Of a DNA stretch of 64,000 nt, positions 18,191 through 25,083 are shown piece after piece. Position numbers and translations under genes: made by a program. The notes beneath the pieces are model-generated. The model did no database searches. It was not told the origin of the DNA and worked only from the letters and a program-made list of their open reading frames with translations. The number at the start of each line of letters is the position of its first letter. The stretch's first letter is position 1. This DNA comes from Planctomycetota bacterium (GTDB taxonomy: Bacteria > Planctomycetota > Uabimicrobiia > Uabimicrobiales > Uabimicrobiaceae). Where the stretch lies: NCBI GenBank assembly GCA_029260735.1, contig JAJDCR010000141.1, positions 92,758 through 156,757 on the forward strand. Reading direction: 5' to 3'.

Positions 18191-19693
18191 ATGAGACGTG
18201 CTGTAATCAACATTGCTCCTCTCTTAGACGTTCTTTTTATCATCCTATTTGTTATCATGGGAAAACAATCTCAGGTAATGGAGGAAGAAATAAACATTGA
18301 CCGCCAAGAAAGAGCCGAGCTCACTCAGAAAATAGACAAAACCCAAGGAGAAGTCTCTCTCCTTGAAAAAAACAAAACTACACTTCTCTCCGAAAAAGAA
18401 AAACTAAAACAAGATCTCAACAATCTCTATCGCCGATTGGCTCAGCAAAAAAAACAAGAGAAACTTTTAGAAGAAAAGCTTCTTGAAGAAAAAATATCCC
18501 GAGAAAAACAAGAGCAAATTTGGCAAGAAAAACTCCAGCAAAATAAAATTTCCTGGGAAAAGCAAAAAGATTTATTAAACCAGGAAAAAGAAAAACTTGT
18601 TCAAGAAAAGAAGGAACTAGAGCAAAAAATTGTCTCTATCCAAAAAGATTTACTTTCTCGACAAAAGTGGTTAGAAAAACTCGAAGAAGAAAAAGCTAAA
18701 CTAGAAAAGCGTTTAAGGGACGAAAATCAAAACTTGTTGGAACTAAGCAAAGCAAAAAGTAGTCTAGAAGAGAAAGTTCGCAACTGGGAAGAAAAATACG
18801 AGACCATGGTTAGAACTCTTTCCGATCAAGAAGAAAAACTGGATGAAGACAAAAAAATTCTTCGAGAAGAACTAGCCGATCTAAAGAAAAAACTAGAACT
18901 AAAAGAGAAAGACCTCGAAAAAGAAATCCAAGCTCAAATATACTTGAAAGAACTTTTAACAAAAGAGAAAAAACGTTTACAAGAAAGACTAAATGAGCTC
19001 GTCAAAGAAAATGAAGTTCTGGAAGACGATATAAAAAAACTCCAGCAAGATATCAAGGATTACCAAGACCAAATCACTCTAATTGAAGATGAAAAAAATA
19101 GCCTAGCTTTAAGGTTAGAGGAGAGAACAAAAGAACTCGCAGCCCAAGAAAAAATACTCCGAAAACAGTTAATAGAAAAACAAAAAGAGCTCGAAGAGAA
19201 AAAAAAGGAACTAGCCAACCAAGAAAAGCTCTTAAAAGAGACTATTTTAGCTCACCAAAAAGATTTATTAGAGAAAAGAGATAAACTAGAAAAGCAAGAA
19301 AAGTTTAACGAAGAGCTCCAGGATCAATATGAAAGAATGTGGCGTAAACTCCAGCCAGGGAAAAGTATTCTAAAGACCTTTCAAAAAGCCGAGATTCTCG
19401 AAACTAATTTTAGCATTTTTGAAATTACCCTGCAAAAGGGATGGATGACAAAAGTTGTTCTACCCAATGGCAGAGAATACAAAAAAGGGACTAAAACTCA
19501 AGAGGAGTTAGTGCTTTTTATGGAAAACACCATCCCTAAATCTGTTCAATATGATGCTAGCCGAAGTATTTTCTTAGTTTTACGAGAGCCCAGTGCTATT
19601 TTAGGCCACGTCAAGATAGTCACAGATGAGTTAAAAAAAATAAAAGTCATTTATGGTAGCATTGCCTTGACTGAAGATAGTCCTTTTGAGTAA
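18191..19693 (+). CDS. ExbD/TolR-like protein with a very long coiled coil
   Basis: The N-terminus (INIAPLLDVLFIILFVIMG, about residues 6-24) mirrors the single ExbD/TolR membrane helix, including the proton-carrying Asp (here Asp13). In ExbD a short periplasmic domain follows. Here about 360 residues of Lys/Glu/Leu/Gln heptads (about 27-390) follow, clearly coiled coil. A roughly 110-residue C-terminal globular domain ends with IFLVLREPSA and a helix, similar in outline to the ExbD periplasmic fold. If it inserts like ExbD, the coiled coil is outside the inner membrane and could reach about 50 nm (at 0.15 nm per residue). It is paired with the upstream channel-like gene. Confidence 0.8.
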   Translation: MRRAVINIAPLLDVLFIILFVIMGKQSQVMEEEINIDRQERAELTQKIDKTQGEVSLLEKNKTTLLSEKEKLKQDLNNLYRRLAQQKKQEKLLEEKLLEEKISREKQEQIWQEKLQQNKISWEKQKDLLNQEKEKLVQEKKELEQKIVSIQKDLLSRQKWLEKLEEEKAKLEKRLRDENQNLLELSKAKSSLEEKVRNWEEKYETMVRTLSDQEEKLDEDKKILREELADLKKKLELKEKDLEKEIQAQIYLKELLTKEKKRLQERLNELVKENEVLEDDIKKLQQDIKDYQDQITLIEDEKNSLALRLEERTKELAAQEKILRKQLIEKQKELEEKKKELANQEKLLKETILAHQKDLLEKRDKLEKQEKFNEELQDQYERMWRKLQPGKSILKTFQKAEILETNFSIFEITLQKGWMTKVVLPNGREYKKGTKTQEELVLFMENTIPKSVQYDASRSIFLVLREPSAILGHVKIVTDELKKIKVIYGSIALTEDSPFE

Positions 19694-19722
19694 GAGAATT
19701 CCCATGAAAATCTATAAACTCG

Positions 19723-19731
19723 TGTTATAAT
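19723..19731 (+). promoter_or_regulatory. extended -10 promoter before the small membrane protein
   Basis: TG, one base, then TATAAT (19726-19731) matches an extended -10 element. It lies about 53 bases before the ATG at 19784 and may give the third gene extra expression. No convincing -35 is seen. Confidence 0.35.
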
Positions 19732-19783
19732 GGGTACTCCTAATAAAAATTTCAGAACTTCCTAAACAGCATAGGATGCTATC

Positions 19784-20197
19784 ATGGTAAAAAAATTAGT
19801 TATTACAATGTTTGTTTTAGTTATGGGGTTATACCTTCTCTTCCATTTTAAACTCATAGGTTTTGCCGGAGATGGCAATCTTGGGCTAGGAGGCAATGGT
19901 TTAAACACTCCTGCGGTAGTTAATCCTGAAATAAGAAATGTGAACGAGTCAGAGATGTCATTTCACTTTGAAAATGATCAAATTTTCCAGAAAAAAGACA
20001 AAAAAAAGCAAGTCGTTAGTATAAAAAACTTTACGTCTCACCTAGAAAAAGCTCGTGCCACTCAACGTCCTGTTCATTTGATTTTTGTCGAAGAAAACAC
20101 GACGGATGGATTCTACCGTCAAATCAAGGAATTGATTGAAGAGTGGGATGTTGTTATTCGAGAAAGTCGCCTAGGCCCAGAAGAATCAAAGGATTAA
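19784..20197 (+). CDS. small single-pass membrane protein, possible second ExbD-like subunit
   Basis: The 137 residues have one N-terminal membrane helix (about 5-25) and a short Gly/Asn-rich stretch. A C-terminal alpha/beta unit follows (RPVHLIFVEE, then FYRQIKELIEEWDVVIRE). That order (strand, helix, strand) resembles the ExbD/TolR periplasmic domain and the C-terminus of the preceding protein. The membrane Asp of ExbD is absent. It lies 90 bases downstream of the coiled-coil gene and 5 bases before nnrE. I infer a third component of the same complex, with low certainty. Confidence 0.6.
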   Translation: MVKKLVITMFVLVMGLYLLFHFKLIGFAGDGNLGLGGNGLNTPAVVNPEIRNVNESEMSFHFENDQIFQKKDKKKQVVSIKNFTSHLEKARATQRPVHLIFVEENTTDGFYRQIKELIEEWDVVIRESRLGPEESKD

Positions 20198-20202
20198 GAC
20201 AA

Positions 20203-20877
20203 GTGAAGTATGTAAGGCGAGAAACCGTTCGGGATTTAGATCGTCAAGCTATTGAAGACTACAAAATCCCGAGCGTTATTTTAATGGAGAATGCGGGAGC
20301 AGGAGCCACTCGCATTATTCTAGATAGAATTTCACAAGGCACCATAGCCATCCTTTGTGGGAAGGGTAACAATGGAGGTGATGGATTTGTTATAGCTCGG
20401 CATCTCCATAACCACGGAATATCTGTTGAAGTCTTTTTTTTCGGAAAAATCGAAGATGTATCTCCCTCTTCTGATCCAGGAATCAATCTCAACATTTTAC
20501 GCAAAATGGGCTTTGAACCCACTATTATACAATCTATCGATGATTTCCAAACTCACAAACCTCGTATCCAAGCATCCCATGCCATTATTGACGCTTTGTT
20601 TGGAACTGGTTTACAAGGGGGATTACGTGAACCCATCGCCAGCATCATCCAAGAAATAGCCTCGTGGAAAAAAAGAGTTTTTGCGATAGACATCCCTTCT
20701 GGTTTAGATGCGAACACCGGAGAAGTCATCAATGAGGTTTTACCAGCAGAATTAACAACCACCTTTGCTTTAGCCAAAAAAGGCTTCATTTTAGGTAGAG
20801 GTCCCGAAGTAAGCGGAGAAATTTTTGTTATAGATATATCTATCCCCCGCGAGGTTTTAGAAAATGTGGAAGAATAG
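20203..20877 (+). CDS. nnrE: NAD(P)H-hydrate epimerase
   Basis: This repair enzyme interconverts R and S forms of hydrated NAD(P)H. The YjeF N-terminal fold is clear: LCGKGNNGGDGFVIARHL, IDALFGTGLQGGLREP and FAIDIPSGLDANTG. GTG 20203 with AAAGGA 9 bases upstream gives 224 residues beginning MKYVRRETV, the normal family start. A longer in-frame ATG at 20143 would overlap the previous gene by 55 bases. The C-terminal dehydratase domain (NnrD), often fused, is absent here. Confidence 0.9.
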   Translation: MKYVRRETVRDLDRQAIEDYKIPSVILMENAGAGATRIILDRISQGTIAILCGKGNNGGDGFVIARHLHNHGISVEVFFFGKIEDVSPSSDPGINLNILRKMGFEPTIIQSIDDFQTHKPRIQASHAIIDALFGTGLQGGLREPIASIIQEIASWKKRVFAIDIPSGLDANTGEVINEVLPAELTTTFALAKKGFILGRGPEVSGEIFVIDISIPREVLENVEE

Positions 20878-20902
20878 AAATAATTTGGAGGAAAGTGTTT
20901 TC

Positions 20903-21358
20903 ATGCGTACTTTAATTTGTCTAGCTCTCTGTGCATTTTTTCTTATCATACCTTCTTGTGTTGGAAAAGTAAAATGGGTAACTAGAGAAGGAGGAAATCC
21001 AGTAGTAGCGGAAAACTGGGTACCGACCTGCCCTGACTGTGGACAAGTGGCTAATTTTGAAGCTCTTCAATGCGTCAATCCAGAATGCCGTATACTTCTC
21101 TCTTGGGAAGACAAAAAACTATTCATCGAATCTCTTGAAGAGATAGACGAAATTGTAGTAGAAGACAGTGAAATAGACGACTTTCCTATTGAGGAAACAG
21201 AAGAAACACCTAGCGAAGAAGAAAACATCGATCAAACCAATTCTGAGGAAAGCGAAGAAGAAAACGCAAGCGAAACCACGGAAGAAGACGACGATCCTTG
21301 GAATTTTAGCGACGATGAGTTTTTTGAAGATACCGACTATGACGATGTCGATTGGTAA
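20903..21358 (+). CDS. putative lipoprotein with Cys-pair motif and acidic tail
   Basis: ATG 20903 with GGAGGA upstream gives 151 residues. The signal RTLICLALCAFFLIIPSC ends in a lipobox-like cysteine. A zinc-ribbon-like pattern follows (CPDCG and CVNPEC). Then comes a tail of about 70 residues that is mostly Glu, Asp, Ser and Thr. An exported zinc ribbon with a very acidic tail is unusual. A calcium- or cation-binding role is possible but unproven. It overlaps the 3' region of the nnrE transcript and precedes the dehydrogenase. Confidence 0.65.
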   Translation: MRTLICLALCAFFLIIPSCVGKVKWVTREGGNPVVAENWVPTCPDCGQVANFEALQCVNPECRILLSWEDKKLFIESLEEIDEIVVEDSEIDDFPIEETEETPSEEENIDQTNSEESEEENASETTEEDDDPWNFSDDEFFEDTDYDDVDW

Positions 21359-21385
21359 AAAATAGTGGAAGAAAAAGGGCGCGAA

Positions 21386-22258
21386 ATGAAAATTTTAATC
21401 TGTGACAGTTTTGATAGTTCCTTACCAGAAAAGCTCTCCTGCTTTGGAGAAGTAACCGAAAACCATGACCACCTGCCCGAAGCAGACATAGCTTTAGTTC
21501 GCAGTAAAACAAAATGCACTAGAGAATGGCTTAATCAGGCAAAAAACCTAAAAATGATTATCCGCGGTGGAGTCGGACTAGACAACGTCGACCAGGTTGC
21601 CGCCCAAGAAAAAAATATTATAGTCGCCAATACCGCAGAAGCATCCAGTATCTCCGTAGCAGAATTAGCAATGGCTTTAATGCTCACCATTCCCTGCCGC
21701 CTTATCCAAGGGCACAACGGAATGCTAGAAGGAAAATGGCTAAAAAAAGAGTGTAAAAGAACAGAACTCTACACCAAAACGCTCGGTCTAGTGGGCATGG
21801 GACGTATCGCGGAAGAAGTCGCCATCCGAGCCAAAGCTTTCTGTATGAGAGTTATCGCCTGCGCCAGAAGCCCCAAGGAGACAGATCTCGTAGAAATGGT
21901 TTCCTTTGAAGAGCTCTGTGCCCAATCTGACTACATTAGCCTACACATACCCTCCACCCCTGAAAACCTAGGTTTCATCAACGAAAAGACCATTGCAAAA
22001 ATGAAGCCCGGTGTTATTCTTATCAACACCGCCCGTGGAGAGTGCATTGTCGAAGAGGACGTTGTTGCAGCATTGAAATCAGGCCAAATAGGGGCCTATG
22101 GTACGGACGTCTGGATGAGCGACCCTCCGAAGGGCTCTCCGATTGAGAAAGCGCCCAATGTAGTGATGACACCTCATATCGGAGGATCGAGCGATGAAAA
22201 TTTGCTTCGCATTGGGGAATCCATTGAGAAGCAGATTGCTGCTTTTTTGGCGGGGTAG
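21386..22258 (+). CDS. D-2-hydroxyacid dehydrogenase (phosphoglycerate dehydrogenase-like)
   Basis: About 290 residues span the catalytic and NAD-binding domains. LGLVGMGRIAEEVA is the Rossmann loop. The Arg, Glu and His of the active site sit in INTARGECI, the TDVWMSDPP region and TPHIGGSS. The protein lacks the ACT domain of long SerA enzymes. The substrate could be 3-phosphoglycerate or another 2-hydroxyacid. ATG 21386 is preferred (AAGGG 7 bases upstream) over an in-frame GTG at 21365. It is the last gene before a repeat-filled intergenic region. Confidence 0.88.
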   Translation: MKILICDSFDSSLPEKLSCFGEVTENHDHLPEADIALVRSKTKCTREWLNQAKNLKMIIRGGVGLDNVDQVAAQEKNIIVANTAEASSISVAELAMALMLTIPCRLIQGHNGMLEGKWLKKECKRTELYTKTLGLVGMGRIAEEVAIRAKAFCMRVIACARSPKETDLVEMVSFEELCAQSDYISLHIPSTPENLGFINEKTIAKMKPGVILINTARGECIVEEDVVAALKSGQIGAYGTDVWMSDPPKGSPIEKAPNVVMTPHIGGSSDENLLRIGESIEKQIAAFLAG

Positions 22259-22274
22259 CGTGGGGATAAAATCC

Positions 22275-22584
22275 TTACGTTATATACCGTTAGGCGTCGC
22301 GGACAACCACAAGGGCCTTGCAGGCGGCCCTTGTAGTTGTCCCTACATCACACCGTTTGACAAATTTTCCAGATTGATCGGATAATCTCATAGAAGGGGC
22401 ATTCGATGGGGAAAATTCAGATAATCGCATTCGTAAAAAAAATGTACGAAAAATGTCGTAGGGACAACTACGAAGGCCGCCCGCAAGGGCCCTCGTGGTT
22501 GTCCGCAACGCCAACCCAAAACCCGCGCGATAGGTGTAATATGTTAGGCCCCGATAACATCGGGGTTTCCAACGCATTCAACAA
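22275..22584. repeat. REPIN/MITE-like inverted pair of palindromes
   Basis: This 420-base gene-free stretch holds two GC-rich elements of about 55 bases (22293-22346 and 22458-22512) that are inverted copies of each other. Each is itself a hairpin, for example GGACAAC...GTTGTCC (22301-22342, one mismatch). Outer TTACGTTA and TAACGTAA (about 22275-22282, 22577-22584) are also complementary. The design, two REP hairpins in opposite orientation, matches REPINs or a small non-autonomous element. No transposase is encoded. Confidence 0.75.
22549..22568. terminator. hairpin with short T-run inside the repeat region
   Basis: CCCCGAT (22549-22555), loop AAC, ATCGGGG (22559-22565), then TTT. This is a plausible rho-independent terminator for the plus-strand dehydrogenase transcript. 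Confidence 0.45.
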
Positions 22585-22678
22585 CCTAACGTAATGATAT
22601 CTTTGACTACACAACCGTTAAAATGATATGCACGTTAATCCCCCAAATATTTATTAATCATTTCAACACAGATTAAAC

Positions 22679-23938
22679 CTAACCCAAAACAACCCGAGCA
22701 AACCGCTTCTTCCCCGCCTGCAAAAGAATCTCATCGTTTTCTAAGGAATCTAGGTTCACTTGCAAATCAATAGATTCTACTCGTTCGCGGTTGAGGTAAG
22801 CGCCTCCGTTTTGGATCAATCGCCTTACTTCCGATTTCGATTTAGCGAGCTTCGCTCTGTGAAAAAGTTCGATTATGGGAATTCCTGCGCTTAGATCTTC
22901 GCGGTTGATTTCGACACTGGCAATGGCTCCGGCTTGTCCTCCTCCAGAAAAAAGCTTTTTGGCACTTTCTTGGGCTTTTTTTGCGGCTTCTTCTCCATGA
23001 TTTAGTTTGGTTACTTCGAAGGCGAGAACCTCTTTGGCTTGGTTGATGTCTTTGCCTTCTAGTTTGCCTAAGCAACGGACTTCTTCCATTGGTAGAAAGG
23101 TGAAAAGCCCTAAGAATTTTTGGACGTCTTGGTCTTCGACGTTTCTCCAGAATTGGTAGTATTCGTAGCTCGAAAGGAGTTCATCTGAGAGCCAAACCGC
23201 TCCTTTTTCTGTCTTCCCCATTTTGGCACCAGAGGCTGTGGTCAGGAGAGGGTAAGTGATTCCGTAAGCTTTTTTCTTGCTACCTTTTTCTGCTTCTACA
23301 CGGCGAATGAGATCCGTTCCCGCACAAATATTTCCCCATTGGTCGCTTCCTCCCATTTGCAAAATACAATCGTAGTTTTGAGATAGGTGTAAGAAGTCGT
23401 AGGCTTGGAGGATGGAGTAGTTAAACTCCAAGAAAGATAATCCTGTTTCCATGCGTAGCTTTACGGATTCAGCGGTAAGCATATGATTGATAGAGAAATG
23501 CCGTCCAATATCTCGTAAAAACTCAATATAGTTGAGAGGTGTTAGCCAATCGGCGTTATTGAGCATCAGGGCCTTGCCTTCGGAAAAATCCAAAAAATGA
23601 GCGAGCTGTTTTTTTTGACTATCCATATTCGCTTGGATTCTCTCTTCATTCAAGAGCTGGCGCATTTCACTTTTTCCGCTCGGGTCACCGACTAAACCTG
23701 TCCCTCCTCCAACAATAGCAATAGGACGATGTCCTGCTCTTTGCATATGAGCTAAAACCATAACCTGGAGCAAGTTTCCTACATGCAAAGACGAGGCCGT
23801 CGGATCAAAACCTATGTAGCAAGTGACCTTTTTTTTTCCTAAAATTTCTTTAATTTTTGGGTCGGTCACTTGTCGGGTTAATTCTTCTGAGTCCGTGCTC
23901 AAAAAACCTCTGTCTTGCAAAATTTCAAAAACATTCAT
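22679..23938 (-). CDS. tyrS: tyrosine--tRNA ligase
   Basis: This cytoplasmic enzyme charges tRNA-Tyr. The 419 residues show the class I HIGH-type motif HVGNLLQV, the tyrosine-binding core (YSILQAYDFLHL and GGSDQWGNI) and the KMSKS equivalent KMGKTEKG. A C-terminal S4 RNA-binding domain follows (AKSKSEVRRLIQNGGAYLNRERV). Length is normal for bacterial TyrRS. Its start lies 2 bases after the aldo/keto reductase stop, so the two are co-transcribed. No T-box leader is visible. Confidence 0.97.
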   Translation of the reverse strand: MNVFEILQDRGFLSTDSEELTRQVTDPKIKEILGKKKVTCYIGFDPTASSLHVGNLLQVMVLAHMQRAGHRPIAIVGGGTGLVGDPSGKSEMRQLLNEERIQANMDSQKKQLAHFLDFSEGKALMLNNADWLTPLNYIEFLRDIGRHFSINHMLTAESVKLRMETGLSFLEFNYSILQAYDFLHLSQNYDCILQMGGSDQWGNICAGTDLIRRVEAEKGSKKKAYGITYPLLTTASGAKMGKTEKGAVWLSDELLSSYEYYQFWRNVEDQDVQKFLGLFTFLPMEEVRCLGKLEGKDINQAKEVLAFEVTKLNHGEEAAKKAQESAKKLFSGGGQAGAIASVEINREDLSAGIPIIELFHRAKLAKSKSEVRRLIQNGGAYLNRERVESIDLQVNLDSLENDEILLQAGKKRFARVVLG

Positions 23939-23940
23939 GA

Positions 23941-24882
23941 CTACAAAATTCCTTCTATTTCTTTCATAACATCTTCGCTTAGCTTTTCTTTTAACGCCAA
24001 GGCATCTATATTTTCATTCACTTGTTTTACCGAAGAAGCTCCGGTTATAACAGTACTTACATGAGGATTCTTAAGGCACCAAGCAATGGCTAACTTAGCC
24101 ATTGAAGTATCCAGGCTATTGGCAATAACACTAAGCTTTTTTACTTTAGCAATTCTCTCTTCTGTGATGCAATCATCGCGTAGCCATTCAATTTGATCCA
24201 GGCGGCTTCCTTCCGGAATTCCATCGTTGTATTTTCCTGTTAGAACTCCCGAAGCAAGAGGGCTCCAAATAGTTGTTCCCATTTTGTATTTTTCATAAAG
24301 AGGAGCATACTCTTCCTCTACTCTTTGTCGGTGGAACATATTGTACTGTGGTTGTTCCATCGCGGGAGGAATACAGTTGTATTTTTCAGCTAGTTGATAA
24401 GCTTCCTCTAATTCTTGTGCGCTCCACTCCGAAGTTCCCCAATAAAAAGCCAAGCCCGATTTGATAATGTGATCCATCGCTCGAACAGTTTCTTCAATCG
24501 GAGTATCAGGGTCAGGTCGGTGGCAAAATAGTAAATCAACATAGTCCATTTGAAGTCGTCGCAAAGAGTTCTTTGTTCCTTCAACGAGATGCTTCCAAGA
24601 AAGCCCTTTATCATTGGGGCCATTTCCTCCCCAGAAAATTTTTGTAGAAATAACTAAGTCTTCTCGGCGATACTCTTTAAGAATTTGTCCCATAACCGAC
24701 TCAGATAACCCATTAGCATAAACTTCCGCATTATCAAAGAAATTAACTCCCCCGTCAAAGGCTGCTTTCATACATTCACGGGCTGCTGCTATGTCAATTT
24801 GTTTACCAAAAGTTAGCCAAGACCCAAAAGAAATCTCACTGACTTTAACTCCCGCTTTTCCTAGCCGATTGTATTTCATCAT
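23941..24882 (-). CDS. aldo/keto reductase (Kv-beta-like family)
   Basis: The 313-residue TIM barrel carries the catalytic tetrad. Asp and Tyr lie in FFDNAEVYANG, Lys in VISTKIFWGG and His in LLFCHRPDPD. Family markers such as VKVSEISFGSW and TVITGASSVKQVNEN (NADPH binding) are present. The GGVNFFDNAEVYANG pattern and length resemble the Kv-beta/YghZ subgroup, which acts on aldehydes. AGGAAGAG precedes the start. It is the first gene of a two-gene unit with tyrS. Confidence 0.93.
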   Translation of the reverse strand: MMKYNRLGKAGVKVSEISFGSWLTFGKQIDIAAARECMKAAFDGGVNFFDNAEVYANGLSESVMGQILKEYRREDLVISTKIFWGGNGPNDKGLSWKHLVEGTKNSLRRLQMDYVDLLFCHRPDPDTPIEETVRAMDHIIKSGLAFYWGTSEWSAQELEEAYQLAEKYNCIPPAMEQPQYNMFHRQRVEEEYAPLYEKYKMGTTIWSPLASGVLTGKYNDGIPEGSRLDQIEWLRDDCITEERIAKVKKLSVIANSLDTSMAKLAIAWCLKNPHVSTVITGASSVKQVNENIDALALKEKLSEDVMKEIEGIL

Positions 24883-24983
24883 AATCTCTTCCTTTCTAAA
24901 ATTCTAAAAATGTGCGCTAAAAGCGGAGTTTATATGATCAAATTCTTAAATGCAAGGTAAATCTAGGTGGTCATTGATTTCTA

Positions 24984-25011
24984 TTGAAATAAAACCACCT
25001 CCGACTATAAT
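24984..25011 (+). promoter_or_regulatory. promoter of the Ca2+-ATPase gene
   Basis: TTGAAA (24984-24989), 16 bases, TATAAT (25006-25011). The expected transcription start is near 25018, just before a perfect palindrome. Overlapping upstream arms AGGTGGT/ACCACCT (24965-25000) could form a hairpin. Confidence 0.55.
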
Positions 25012-25023
25012 AGTTCTAAGAAA

Positions 25024-25039
25024 ATAGGCTTAAGCCTAT
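25024..25039. promoter_or_regulatory. 16-bp palindrome, candidate operator
   Basis: ATAGGCTTAAGCCTAT is a perfect 16-bp palindrome located just downstream of the predicted transcription start of the Ca2+-ATPase gene. That is a typical place for a repressor. The binding protein is unknown. Confidence 0.45.
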
Positions 25040-25083
25040 AGAAAATTATATTATAAATGAACCCAAGCTATTAGGATAATATC

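Noticed and set aside
17351..20197. Flagellar MotAB or Zorya defence genes
   Set aside because: No OmpA-like peptidoglycan-binding domain, no flagellar or ZorC/ZorD/ZorE genes nearby, and the long coiled coil is on the ExbD-like subunit, not the channel subunit.
22194..22594. Three short frames in the repeat region downstream of the dehydrogenase
   Set aside because: They translate the inverted repeat itself; composition is unlike the neighbouring proteins.
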